Shown here one piece after another: positions 32,691 to 46,200 of a stretch of DNA of 64,000 nucleotides; the stretch's first letter is position 1, and each line of letters begins with the position of its first letter. The stretch lies in NCBI GenBank assembly GCA_014281115.1, contig JACONQ010000008.1:1-64000 (forward strand), given 5' to 3'. The notes under the pieces were generated by a model. It saw only the letters and a program-made list of their open reading frames with translations, searched no databases and was not told where the DNA came from. Position numbers and translations under genes: made by a program. This DNA comes from Laburnicola sp. R22_1. Lineage: Eukaryota; Ascomycota; Dothideomycetes; Pleosporales; Didymosphaeriaceae.

Positions 32691-34481
32691 AGCTAGCGTA
32701 TATAAATATAAGTTATATAGAGTTTTAAGTTACTCTACTAAAACGCGACACTTACACAAAACACGCGATATTTCTCTATAATACTTATTAATATAGACGC
32801 CTATAAGGTAGCTATATAATTAGCTATTACTAATTATAATATAGGCATTTATAATAGCTAGCGCGCTGTAGCTAAGGCGTATAGCATTTCTACACCTACT
32901 CTCTCTGCACGTATATAAGGCGCAACTAATAGCTATACTAGCTATTAACACTAATAGTAATTAACTTCTCTATAGGAGGACTTTCTAGTAGACTAGATCC
33001 TTAAAAAAGACGCACGCGTCTACCCTCTCTTATACGCTCGCGCTTAAGAAATAATTAATTAAATTCTATGTATAAATAGCGATAATTAGCCTATTAGTAA
33101 GCTCTGGCTATTCTACTTTATTAAGCAATAGCCACGCGTCGCCTTAGTTATTAGTAGAAAACTTAAGGCTTAGAGAGCTAATATAGTAACGCTAGAGCAG
33201 TTACGCGCGTTTCTAGAGCGCTATAAGTAGACTTAATAGCGGTTTAATATATAGACAGAGAATATATATAATATGGATAAGACTAGCGTCGCTCTAGGAG
33301 TATATACAAACACTAGAGTACTCTCTAGTAGTTAAAAGAAAAAGACTTATATTTAATTACTAGAGAATGGCGAGTAGATCTCTATAATTAAGTGCGTATT
33401 AGTAATAGAGTAGAAACTACGCTGCGTAGTTATCTTTAAAGGCCAGAGTCTATAAACTACCTAGTTTCTATTATTCTACGGACCTAGCTGGCTCTATACA
33501 ATCTTAGAGAATAGATAGACGTTAAATATAATAGGTGTTAAGTGGTTATAGCGTATTTTTATCCCTAAGATAGCTATAGATAATAGCTAGTACCGCGTCC
33601 TTATTCTTAATAGTCATGGTAGCTATATTAATATAGACTTCCTATAGCTTTGCAAATAGTATTAAATTAAGCTTCTCTATCTACCTACGCATTTGTCGCA
33701 CGTTCTACAGCCTCTAGATCTTGCTCTATTCTCTATAATTAAGTCTAGTTACTAACGCCAAATCTAGGAGCTCGCATCGCTTGATAACGCCGCACCTGTT
33801 AAGAAGGAGCACTTTATTGCCTACTACTATTAAGCTAGGAAGGAAGGCTTTATAGAGCGTATGATTCGAGCTGGCTAGTAGGCTACTAGTATCTGCCTAT
33901 TTAATATTAATTACGTGCTTAGCTTATTGCAAGTCTCTTAGAGGCCTACTATGCCTACGTATTAGTAGTAGCCTTAGTAGTAGCTTTAGAGCTTCCTCTT
34001 AACCCCTGAAGGCCCTTGTAATCTCTATATAGCACAGCGCAACGTCTAGAGCGTTAAGAATCTAGGTTATAGGACCTAGCTACTCCTATAGAAAGTAGGT
34101 AAGGCGCTAGCAGCTGCAAATACTAGAGCTATAGGACTTAAATTAGAGAAAAGACGCCTTAAGTATTATCTATAAACTGCTAGCTCTTAGTGTTGTTAAA
34201 AGCGCATTTAGATAGATCTAAATTAACGCTTTATAAAAGTAGAGACTATTAGAGAGGCTATGCGCGTAGCTAAGGCTTTAGTAGCTTAGTAATATAGATC
34301 TACTATAGTAAGCACTTTAGAAAGGGCTATAGTAGTTATAGCAGCTATAACACTTAAATCTATGTGTACTTAATAGCAATTATAAAGGCGTTATAGAGAG
34401 AAACCGCGTGTTTTGTGTAGGTGTTACGTTTTAGTAGAGTGACTTAAAACCCTATATAACTCGTATCTATATACGCTAGCT
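32691..34481 (+). mobile_element. Fot1/pogo-like DNA transposon no. 4
   Basis: TIRs of about 75 bp: left AGCTAGCGTATATAAATATA, right on the minus strand AGCTAGCGTATATAGATACG. Both continue through AGTTATATAG(A/G)GTTTTAAGT and the C-T-ACACAAAACACGCG end. TA duplications at 32689-32690 and 34482-34483. 1791 bp. Lies only 39 bp from the end of pogo no. 3, in the same family A host copy. Confidence 0.9.
32790..34400 (+). pseudogene. pogo no. 4 transposase, RIP-mutated
   Basis: Plus-strand frames show an HTH-like start (NYNIGIYNS then AVAKAYSISTPTLSARI). The first catalytic region is NMDKTSVAL (family NMDETGF, about 33270-33300) and the second is RVLILNSHGSYINIDFL (about 33595-33640, Asp to Asn), followed by LLYLPTHLSHVLQPLD-type residues near 33675-33720. 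Interrupted by many TAG/TAA codons. Confidence 0.75.
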
Positions 34482-34531
34482 TAGTTAGAACTTTAGAAAA
34501 AGAATAAAAGACTTTAGCGTAGCTATACTAT

Positions 34532-35650
34532 ATGTGTCGTTATCTTATCTATCTAGGGGTAGGACGACAAAAGCTTTTATCTTAAATAATATAACAAAAA
34601 AAGTAGAGCCCCCTGCTTAGTAATTAAAAAAGGTGTAAAAAGGTAATAACAAAAAAGCGCGTTTGAACTACTAAGTAAGCTTGGCGGTCTTAGTACGAGG
34701 CTTCTATAAATAAAATTGTTATAAAGAGACCACTTAGAACTTTAGGAGAGATATAACTTTAGTACAGCCACGCTGTAAGCTATTTCTTCTTTGCTATTCT
34801 AAGTCGCAAACTACTATCTAGATTATTGCAAATAATATAAGTTAACATATTAATAGGTATATACTATTTTTTGTAATAGTGGAATAAGAGTAATATATAC
34901 TAGATACACTATTGCTTTATTACTATATTAAGGTTATTTTTAATAAATCTCCTCCTATTACTATCTCTTTACGTTCTGCTATCTATCTAGACATTAATAT
35001 TATTTCTAAAAAAGTACTTGCTATTACTAAAAAGTATACACTAAAGATGCGCACTACTACTATTAAAGTGACTACACTAGAGTTTTATTCTGTCTATTAG
35101 ATACTTATTTAGCGCGAGGGGCGGGTATACTTAACTATCTATAAGGCAGTCCTAGTGTACTAGTTAGGTTGATAGCTTATCTAGTTCGCGAAGAACTACA
35201 AGGTTAAATTTCTACTCTGGTAGATATAATTACTTCTTACTAGTAACAGAATCTAGTAGGAAATATAAAAGAAAAATAATAAGGTGTTTATTAATAAGCT
35301 ATAGAGTAGCGAGAGCGTTATATAGATCTATAAAATTCTTCTAACTATTGTCGCTATTATTATTATTAAGTTGGCTTATCTAGCGCGCGAGCGCAAATAA
35401 CTAATAATGGTAGTAGTAATAAGCCAGGTGTTCTATATATGCTATAAGTAAACTTTGCGTAGATTAGAAGCTTATAAGGTATAAATAGAATGTAAGTAAG
35501 TTTATACTATTATCGCGTTATTGGATAGTATTTAAGGTTAGTCTTTAATTAGAATTAGGTGCTGTACATAGTATATAATAACCTTTTATCTTAGTCTACT
35601 TTAACCTTAAACTAAAAAAAAAAGGTTAAAAAGGTGTTCGCCAAGCCGAC
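34532..35650 (+). repeat. Family A repeat, complete forward copy (reference)
   Basis: 1119 bp from TGTGTCGTTATCTTATCTAT to GCCAAGCCGAC. Other copies share the start (TGTGGCGTTAAATTAACTAC then CTAGGGGTAG) and end (AAGCCGAC). No TIR, LTR or poly-A is visible. Near 34905-35100 a frame reads as a coding-like stretch ending TTLEFYSVY, also kept in the copies at 50783-53258 and 60537-61622. After TAG codons are read through it continues as Gln/Leu/Lys-rich sequence for perhaps 200 residues. I do not recognise the protein or the element class. Confidence 0.8.
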
Positions 35651-36306
35651 CTCTATACTATAGTTATCTATTTTTATTCTTTACTATTTTAATTATTATA
35701 AATAATATAAGTTAGTATAGTAATAGGTATATACTATTTCTTATAAGTAGAATACGAATAATAATATACTAAATACGCTAAGACTACTAAGACTACTAAG
35801 CTTACTTAGTAGTTTAAGTATGCTTTATTTATAATTATATTACCTTTTTACACTCTTTTTAATTACTAAGTAGGGGGCCCTGCTTTTTTATTATATTATT
35901 TAAGATAAAAGTCATGACTATTCTATTTCTAGGTAGTTAATTTAAAAAAATATATACTAAATAAATATTTATTACTCTATTACTATAATATTAAGATTAT
36001 TTTAGAAAAATTCTAACTATTACTCTATACTCTACTATTTACTTAAATATTAATAATAAATTATTTAATACTAATATACTTACTACTACTAAAGAGTATA
36101 CACTAAAGATTTATAATATTACTATGTAGATAACTATATTAAAGTTCTATTTTATTTATTAAATACTTATTTAGTATAAGAAATAGGTATACCTAACTAT
36201 TTATAAAGTAGTTCTAGAGTACTAGTTAGGTTAGTAGCTTATCTAGTTTATAAAAAAACTATAAGATTAAATTTTTACTTTAGTAGACGTAATTACTTTT
36301 TAGTAG
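35651..36306 (+). repeat. Family A fragments (two partial copies, mixed orientation)
   Basis: Forward internal segments (35690-35770 and 35950-36306) surround a short reverse 5'-end piece (about 35775-35945) with the signature AGTAGGGGGCCCTGCTTTTT. A mosaic of truncated copies. Confidence 0.6.
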
Positions 36307-39300
36307 GCTAGTAAATAGGTTTAGGGGACCTAGCTTAGGTATAGGGTTAGGTTAGGGTTATATAGACCCTAGATATAAGTTAAATTAGAATTATATAGAC
36401 TCTAGATCTAAAAGAGAAATATTATAAATCTTCTAGTATATAGTATAACACTATAAAGGAAAGCTATAGGCGTGCTAAAAACGCATTAAAAAAGGTAAAG
36501 CTTAAAAATAGGTTAGGCTAGAGACTGTTTGTTAGCACGTGCAAATTAGCCCCTTATACTAATAAGGTAGTTAATTATAGTATACTATAGTCTATAAATA
36601 CTAAAGTTAAAGTTAAAAATAATAATATAATGTAGTTACCTATATATAAAGTATAAAAATCCGCAACTAGATATATTAAGTGTTAATCTATCCTTATATA
36701 TAGAGTATATTATCGCGTAAGATCTTAAGGTTATTATCTACTAAGGTACTAATAGGCTTCTCTTAACTAAATAATGCGCTTTCTATAGGGTAGACGGTTA
36801 CGCGCCTATATATATATATATAATAAGAAGGACAATAATAAGAAGGACAATAATAAGAACAACAATAATAAGAAGGACAATAATAAGAAGGATAACACTA
36901 ACTAAAATATATAGGGTTAGTATTACAAAAGTTAAACGCCTTCTAATATTACTAATAGTATAGTAGTATAATATAAGTTGTGTGGTAAATAGATTACTAT
37001 AGCTAGTTTATTTTATTATAGCATTAGTAAATACCTAGGTGTTATAGAGCCTATGGATTTTTAACATATAGCTCTCTTTTTACTATTTTAGGAGTCTAGT
37101 TCTTAGCTATATTATGAATAAACTAAACTAGAACTATTTTAAAAAGTAATAGGCTAGATTTACTAAAGGTTATTAGAGATATATAAAGTATACGACGCTA
37201 CTATTTAACTTAGAGGTTCTAGAGGATTATTATACTAATAAATTCTACTAGGAATAAGTAATAGAGATATGGCGAATATATAAATACGCGCTTATACAAT
37301 AGAACTTTTACAGGTAATAAGTAGAGTAAGGCTAATATTAGAAGTGTTAGGGTAATATTTAGTGTTAGGAGTAGAGAGCGCGCATAATTTATTATATATT
37401 ATAGCGACAGTAGTATGTATATTTAGGGGTTCTAAGTAGTTAATTGTTTAGTAACGTAGTAAAAGGTTAAAAGGTAGGTGTTAATTATCTAGTAATATAG
37501 TAGGTAGGCAGATAGATAAAGTGTTATTATTATAGAGTTAGTTGTCTTAGAAGCTAGGAGGAGATATTAGAAAAACTTTAACGCGCTCTAGTTCTAGGGC
37601 TTGGCGCTTACACATAAAGGAAGCAATTATATAAAATATATAAAATCTATTCTTATCTATAAGAAGAGTAAATTAACTTTTGTATTAAGTTAGCAAGTAG
37701 ATATAACTACTATATAAATTTAAACGGAGATAGTGCGCTAAGCATATTACTAGTAATTATATAAATATATAGTTAGATAATAATAAACTCTAATAAAGTG
37801 TAACTTTTTATATAACTACCCCTACTACTTTATATAAAGCTTTTGCTCTCTTTACCTTATAAAATAATATTAATATACTTAAGTACACTACACTATATAA
37901 TTAGTATACTAAAGAAGTAGAACTATTAGAGGAAATACTATATAAGAGAATAAGATCTATATACTAAAAGAATACAATTAATTTAGTAAATAATTTCTTT
38001 TTATTAGAAATATATTTATACGTAATATATATTATTACTAAGTACTATATATTATACTAAAAAAATAGCTTTTTTAGAGTTATCTTAGGATAATATTAAT
38101 AGATAAAAAGAATATAATTTTTTAGAGTTAGGCTATACGTATAAGAGAGAGCTTATTATAGTCCTAGAAAAAAAGTAGTAAACTAAAAGTAGATACTAAA
38201 GCTATAAGTGCTAGTAAACTATATAAAGTAGTTTAAAGTAATACTAATACTACTTATATAATACTATTTTTACTAGCCTACTTAACTTTTATACATAGAT
38301 ACTAAGACTAATTTTACTTAAACTAGTTAGGCTATTAATAAACCTAAATAAAGTAAGCTATTACTACTATAGATTTTATAGATATTTTACAAGAACCTTT
38401 ATATAAGTACTAAAAATAATATTATTTATATAAATAACTAAATAAACTACTATATTTTGTATATAGTATTTAACTACTATTTTATTTATTTGTTTATAAA
38501 TATTAAACACTACAAAAAAATAAAGCTACTACTAGTTAAATATAAATTATAGGCACTCTACTAATCTATACTATTTAAGTCTATACTATAATTTAACCTA
38601 TATAAGCTTCTACCTAAGTATAATCTACCTTTTTAAAGACTTTTAGCTAATAAAATAATCTAATTTTAAAAGGTATACAATAAAGAGAATAACTATACTA
38701 GAGCTCCATACAATATTTTAGTAAATAAGACTAGAATTTTTATAAATTTATATAGACGCCTAGATATTACTAAAAATAAATACTTAGGTATCTTTTTAAA
38801 TATTCTTATTAGCTATATAGTATAGTATTACCTTTATACTCTTTACTTTAGATAATTACAAAAGTGCTTATATAAAGCGCTTAATAGTTACTTTAATACT
38901 ATTATTAATTATAACTAGTATTAGATAGACTAAACTACTATAACTTTTATATAATGCTAGTATAAAACCCTAATAAGAGTTTATATAAAGTTTAAAATTC
39001 TAATAAGAGTTTATATAAAGTTTAAAACCCTAATAAGAGTTTATATAAAGTTTTAGAAGTAATAATTAATAGGTTTACCCTTATATAAAGAGTACTAGGT
39101 ATAGACTTTATTAAGAGAATTTCTCTTTATACGACTATTATATAATGTTATTATAGATAACTAGAGCTAGAGTAGACTATATTTACTATTAAGCTTACTT
39201 TTAAAGCTTTATTTACTAATCTCTATATATTAATCTAACTTATATTTAATTACTAATTTAATTAGTATTTATAAAAGGTAGATATATACTATACTAATTG

Positions 39301-40008
39301 CAAATATAACTTTTCTATATAAAAAGTAGATTACTAGGCCTTTATAGATAAGACTTTTATAGATATTTTATACTATTATTATTATAATTTAAATTCTAAT
39401 TAAATAATATTTGTATAAAACTAAAAATGTATTTTATATACTATAAAGAAGATTATTAGTCTTTAAACTACTTATATAATAAGCGTACTTATATAATAAG
39501 GTAGTATATTACCTTTTATAAAGAATATAATAATAAAACGCCTTTATATTAAGCTTTTTAGTTGTATATTTAGGATATAGAAGGGTATAATAATAAAGAA
39601 CTTACGGTATATAAAGAAGAGGAGTAAAGTAAAAATAATAAAGATAGTAATAATTAAGTATTTTATTTAACTATTACAATATATCTTTACTATATAACTA
39701 GTAAATATATTTATAAAATAGAGCTAAAGGAGTATATAGAATAGTTTATTCTTAAAAATTAATATTATATAATATACTAAGGTAAACTATAGAATATAAG
39801 TATAGTAAGGATTTTTACTATTAGTAAAGCATAGCTAGAGATATATATATAGGAGAACTTTTATATAAAAATTAATTAGATATCTAGTAATACTAATATT
39901 AGCTTTAAAGGTTAAAACTTATAAACATTTTTAGAAACTATATAAATTAAGAATTTAATAGAAATAGTTACCTACTATATTGTAAATACTTTAATACTAT
40001 TTCTACTA
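36307..40008 (+). mobile_element. Degenerate LTR-retroelement remnant, left part
   Basis: Seen: a low-complexity gag-like stretch coding Asn/Lys/Asp repeats (36815-36900), a possible CxxC region near 36975, and a Gypsy-type integrase start at 39110-39180 (GIDFIKRISLYTTII-like reading). Everything is heavily AT-mutated and I cannot define LTRs or ends. Interrupted by the Gypsy element at 40013; the flank resumes at 49725-50782. Assignment to a retroelement is inference from these weak motifs. Confidence 0.4.
38964..39053 (+). repeat. Tandem repeat, 3 x 30 bp
   Basis: Three units of AAAACCCTAATAAGAGTTTA + TATAAAGTTT; unit 2 differs by two C-to-T changes. The 30-bp period keeps the reading frame. 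Confidence 0.9.
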
Positions 40009-40012
40009 TTAC

Positions 40013-40200
40013 TGTAGGGGAACCCAGCCCTAATTAGAACTTAGTAGAAAGATAAGTTAATTATTTAGATAACTAGTCGGGTGAGTAAAAGAGCCTCCTT
40101 TTACTAGTGCCTAAGAGTCGATTAGGCACTAGGTTTTTTCGTTTTAGCTACTACGTGACCTAGCCATACTGTCTCGTATAGTAGGGTCTACTCTACCACA
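40013..40200 (-). repeat. Gypsy LTR (3' LTR of the minus-strand element)
   Basis: 188 bp; same length as the partner at 49533-49720. Differences seen are transitions (for example CTAGTCGGGTGAG versus CTAGTTAGGTAAG). Confidence 0.93.
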
Positions 40201-43200
40201 CATCTTTCTACCTATAAAAGCTTGGCCCTATTAAGCTTCCCGCTAAACAGTCCTTTAAAGACTCTCCAAATGCCTATTAGTCCCTTTTACTAATTAGCAA
40301 AAACCTAATATAGGCCCTCTAACTATTACTCCTACTAATCACCTCGCCCTATACAACCTTACGTAATCGCCCACAAATACTCGCCCTTTTGCCTTTATTA
40401 CTAACTCTCTTACCTTTGCCTATTCTTTCTACTCTTACAGTCTACTTAACACTCTACCCTTTAATCTCCTAAATCCCAAAACCTTCTTAGTCTACTTCTA
40501 TAATCTGCCTTATTATGCCTCCCCTCTAAATTAATTACTCTCTAGGCGCCTATGCATCCAGCCACTTTAGTTCTAATAGTAGCAGTAGCGGCGATAATAG
40601 GCCTCCTTACTAAGGCAATAACAGCATAGGCTCTGGCGGCTTTAACTTCCTAATAGTACCCAAAAAGCCCTTAGTTAGCGCGTTCCTTACCTTTTTAACT
40701 CTGTATAAGTTACTTAAGCCTTAATACTGCCTTAGACTAACTCCCAAATAGTAATCCCTCTCTTAGATGCCCGCATTAGTTTCGGCATTATAGCCTAGAT
40801 TTTCGCAGCCCTTAATTAGCACTCTAACAATAACAGCAACCTGCCTTAAAAACTATAGCCTTAGATTGGCGGTTATAACAACTTTGCGCTCTAGCCTAAT
40901 TACAATCCTAATAACCTCTTAATAGACGCGACTCTTTTCTAATTTCTCTTTTACAGCTAAGAAGCGCAGAGATGCAACACTAAGAGTAAGAGAGTTGCCT
41001 TCTACTAAGTCTAACTATCTAAGTCTTCGAGTAATAAAGGTCCTTATCCCACATACCTACTAAGCCTTTTCGCCATAGCTATTTAGGGTTGTATAAACTT
41101 CTTCCATTTTACTACTAATGGCGAAGACCTCCTAGCCTACAATTAGTGCTTAAATTTTGCTTTTCTAGCTGCCTAATTATTAGTTAGAGTTTTATCCTAG
41201 TCTACTAATCCTGTATGTACACTATCTTATAGATTTTAATTTAATTTAGCACTGGTCCTCCCTCTTTATCTTATAATTCTTAACTAGCTTTCTGCTATTC
41301 CCTAGCTACTTTCTCCCTCCCCTTAATAAATAAGCTGTCCCTTAGCTTATAGCGCCCCAATGGCCTCTCTATCTGCCCTACTCCTCCCAATGCATAAAGT
41401 TAGAAGGGTCAAAGCTCGCTGCTAGTAGTGGTATTCCTACTTCCTTTATTTGCTTAGGAATATCCTAGCTATACCTTACTAGCCGTCGCGATCTGCGCGT
41501 GAATATAGGGTGCTTAGGCTTAGGCCTTTAGATAACTTCGTCTAGCTCTGCTAGATTAACTTCCTCTTAAGAATCTCCTTCTTCTAAGAGCTCGTCGGTC
41601 CTTATGGCGTTAGGCTCTAACATCGTCCCTAGGTCTGCTGTTGTTCGTGCATAGTATTAAATAACGCGGTCTTCTGGCATTCTACTGCAAAATAGTGTGC
41701 TATCTAGGTCTTTAAGCATATACTATTCTTCCCTATGCGGCGCCATGCTTTTAATTCTAAAGGGGCCTTAGTACCTCTTTGCCAGCTTAACGCTGTGGCT
41801 TATATTATTGGCCTAAAATGTATTATATACTAACACCAAGTCGCCTTCTTATAGTGGTTCCACTCTAAGAGTCTGTTGGTTGTTAAACTATTCCTTTCCT
41901 TTTTCTCGCAGGCGGATAGTGCGGTTAATAGCTTCTTAGAGCCGATAATTGCGCTTCTTAAACTGCTCTGCTTAGACAGCTAGGAGATCCTTAGTAGTGT
42001 GAACTTGTTCCCATAGGAGTGTCTGCCAGGTGGGAATATAGAGCTTAATTAGAAGAACGTGCTCTCTTCCGTATATTAGAAAGGCCGGTGTTTCTTCTAT
42101 AGACCGCTTTACTATAATCTAATTAGCCTATAGAGCCCTAGGCAGATTTTGCACCCAGTCGCCCTTTACTTTTTATAGTGCTCTAACTAGCTCTTAGTGG
42201 CCTCTCTCTATTAAGCTCTACCCTTGCGAATAGTAGGCACTAGATACTACTTATTAGATCCTAAACTGTTTGGCTAAGTCTTCTACTAGACCCTTATTCT
42301 TTAGCCCTTTATCCACTAATAGGCGAAAAGGAATACTCTACCTACTAAAGATAGATTTCTCTACGAACTGTCTAACCGCGGCTAAGTTAGCATTAGTGAG
42401 CACCTTTGCTTCTGGCTATTTAGAGGTATAATCTCTAGCAATAACTATAAACTGCTTCTCTCCTTTGCTCTTAGGCATATACACTATATCTACTATAATC
42501 TATCTCTAGATTACGTCCGTTCCCTATATAGGGTGCAACTCCTCCACTACTCTTCTGGCTAAATGCGCCTAATATTCTGCACAGGTCTTAACATGTTCCT
42601 TAACGCTCTAATATAGATTTGGCTAGTAGTAGTACACTACAACCTTCCTTTAGGTGCCTTCTTGCCTTTAATAGCCTGATTCTTTATATAGCTGCTATAG
42701 AATCTCTGCCTACTAGGTAGAGTTGTCTACCACTCTGCGCAGCGGTTAGTTTCTAGTAGTTTAATACTATAGTATGCCTCTTATAATCTAGTACTTCTAA
42801 GCTTGCAATCTAATATACCTTTAGTTCTTCTTTAATAGGCCTTTAGGCATTCTTAGAGTTACTAGCTAAGTTGCGATATTGCGAAGCTCTTTAGTGTATA
42901 AGTTAGAGGGGACTTTAGGCAGGTTACTAGTTGCGGGTTCTATATACTCTATTTCTACTTTAGTTCCCTTACTTATAGTAGAGGATGCGATGCAAATGTG
43001 CCCTAAATGCTTCTTAATAAAGTCCTTAACATTTTCTTCTAGCTATTTAGAAGGAACCTATTCTTTTGGCTATTTGCGCCTTAAGAGCGCATTAGCGACT
43101 ATGTTCTTACGCCCTATAATATGGCGGATGTTAAACTTCTAAAGCGTTAGAAGTGCTAACTAGTAGGTTATTAGGGCTCCTAGCAGATCTATGGCGCTGT

Positions 43201-46200
43201 AATTTAGCTAGGCAATTAGGGTGCGAGAGTCCGTCTTTATAACAAAGTGTATTCTGTAGATTTAAGATCGAAATTTCTTTAATACAAGGAGGAGAGCTTT
43301 GTATTCGTACTTTTCTAAGTTCTAATTACGCTTACTCTAAGACTAAATACCCAACTCAAACTGTACTAAGTAGAGGAGACTGTCTAATTCTCGCTGCTGC
43401 ATTAACGCTCCCTATCCAACTTTGCTCCTATCTACTAAGATTACTACTTTTCGCAAGGGCTCTAAGTAGTTAATAGACGCTAGCGCTAGAGCTAATATAA
43501 TGCCCTTCTTTAGCTACTATATTGCTATATTCTCTATAGTGCCCTAGTAAAACTTAATATCTTTGCGTAGTAGTGTAAATAGTAGTGCAGCAATCTTAGC
43601 AAAGTCCTTAATCTAGATGCGATAGTACACGCATACTCTAAGAAAGATTCGAATATCTTAGGCGCAGTTATAAGGCGGCCACTTAGTAATCTTAACTACT
43701 TTCTTTCTAGACAGGTGCCAACTATCCTTATTAACCACATAACTAACTATGTCTATAGTGGCATACCCCCAGTTCGATTTCTTTTCTAACGCAGTGATAC
43801 CTGCTAACTCTATATCTGCTAGAACCTAATTAATATTTATAAGGTACTTTGCCACGTATCTATAAATCTCTTCCTTGAGTATTTTGCCGTCATAGTTAGT
43901 CTTTAGGCCTTTTACTATAATGTCGTCTATATAAGGCATACACTAAGAGGGAATCTAGTCTTAAAGAATCTTTATAACTATTCTTATAAACTTAGCCACT
44001 AAGTTAGTTGTCTCTATAGGCAGCGTGCACTATTAGACAAGACCTAGAGGCGTATAGAATACTATTATAGCTTAGGAGTCCTTGTAAAAGCCTACTTAGT
44101 CGTATTCTAAAAAGAAGTTAATTAGGAAAACTAGGTAGCAGCTAGCAAACTCCTCTAAGAACTTATTAGAGTTTAGCGAAAGGTTGCTATCTTAAACCGT
44201 AACTCTATTTATGCGCTAAGCGTTATTAATTAGCTAGTATCCTCTATTCTTCTTCTTAACTAGAAACTATAGATTTTAGTATACGCTCCTGCTATACTTT
44301 AGCACGCCCTAATTAAGTCTCTACTAGGCTATATTAATAACTATATCCTATAGCTTCCTAGGAATAGGGAACTGCGATTCCTTCTAAGCTGCGTGGTTAA
44401 CTGTATGGATCTTAACAGGCGGGACCACATTAGGGTGCACCTTTCTAGATTTGCCAAAGTTAAAAGACAGTGCTAGCTCCCTTTAATATAACACTTCTAG
44501 TAATATCTCCCTTTTCTAAGGTAGTAGGTCTAGGCTAATCTTTATCCCTATAATGCGCTTAGGTGTTAACCTTTGTCCTCTTAGAAACTTCGCCTATTAG
44601 TTAAGGAGGTATGCGTCGAATGGCTAAGGGCCTATATTAGTCCTCCTTCGCGTCTTTATTGCTTCTTACTTCTAGTCTAGTTGGCCTTTAATCTCCTATA
44701 GCGCGATGCCCGAGTTATATACGGGGTTTACCTTCTTATTCTTACTCTTATATATAGTGTTTACTTTAAAAGCCATTTCTATTATATTAATTGCCCTTAT
44801 CTGCTTTTGCTAGAATGCGTCGCTCCTAATCCTTATTGCTCTCTTAGACTCTATCTGCATGGCCAGAGTCTAAAGAATTTTATTAACTTCTTTATCGCAG
44901 CCTAATAAATTAATAACTAGAAGTTTTTAGTTGTTCTAGATAACTATCCTACTATCTGTGTACCGCCTAATCGTGCCTTAGTAGGTGTAGTAGATAAAAT
45001 CCCTATCTAGGTCTATTACTAGTCGGTCTTTATTAGCGTCTATTGCGAGCTGCTTAACTTCGTTTACACTTTTCTCTTTATAAGCTAACACTACCTAAGT
45101 AAGCGCCTGCCTTTAGACCCTTAGCCCTAATGTGCGCTTAGGCCTAATATTAGGCACACTCACTATTAATATTAATTTATAGTAAGACTACTGCTCTAAG
45201 ATCCCATTAGGGTCCTCTTCTACGCATTCAATATAATTAGAAGCGCTAATTCTGGCTACTGCGCTTCCTTATAGTTTTCTGTTATCTTAGTTATAATAAC
45301 TCCCTTTAAGTTTAAAGGATCGACGTAAGTAGCCATAAATTATATAGAGTAGAGTTCCTTATTGTCCTATAGCTTATAATACGTCTTGCTATTATTCTTA
45401 TAAGAGAACTCTGCCTTCGCATCCGCTAGAAACGAGTTCCCTAAGATAACCGCGCTTAATAGGGATCTAATAATAAATAAGGTTATTACAATTACAACCT
45501 ACCCTACCTTAATTAGGACCTAGAATACAATCTCTTAGAAATCTTTATAATCTCTATTCGTAGTTATTAACTTTACACTCTGCAGCTAGGGCGGAATTAA
45601 GGTAATTTAAAGGCCTGCGGCTTCGGCTGTACTTAGGCGGATAGTGTTTAGCTTCGCTCCTATGTTAAGCAAGGCGGCTATCTAATATTTGTCAACCTGG
45701 CACATTACTTAAGGATAGTCCCTCTTTATATATTTAACCCCTAATTCCCTCTTAAGATCCTTTCTATTAGCTATAGTTATGGTTAACCTTACTATGCCGA
45801 ACTAGGCCTTAGCGATTAACGCTCCCATGGTAAATAGTTAGCTTACTTATAGGGGTACTCGAGATAACTTTGGTTTGTAAGGCCCGCAGCGGATAATAAT
45901 ACTATTCTCGAATTTAACTAATATCTATTTAGAAACTTAGATTTTAGAAATAGGTGCGCAGTTAGCGTACTTAGTATCTAAGTCTTTGTTAGTTTTTTTC
46001 TCTATAGTAGTAGCTAGTGTCTACAGCCAGTGCAAATCCCCCTTACTAAAGGCATTCTTAAACATTGTCTTTTTAACTTCTAGTATATTGCTAAGTATTT
46101 TTTAGACTGTTAGGTTAACTTTGGCGTTTATCACCTAGGATAGCATGTCTTTAGGGCTGTCTACTAGGATATTAACTAGTTTTATTTTCTTCTTAGCTGC

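Noticed and set aside
42879..43142. Plus-strand open frame of 87 codons (and 46145-46429) as host genes
   Set aside because: Antisense to Gypsy integrase/RNase H and gag/protease regions on the minus strand.
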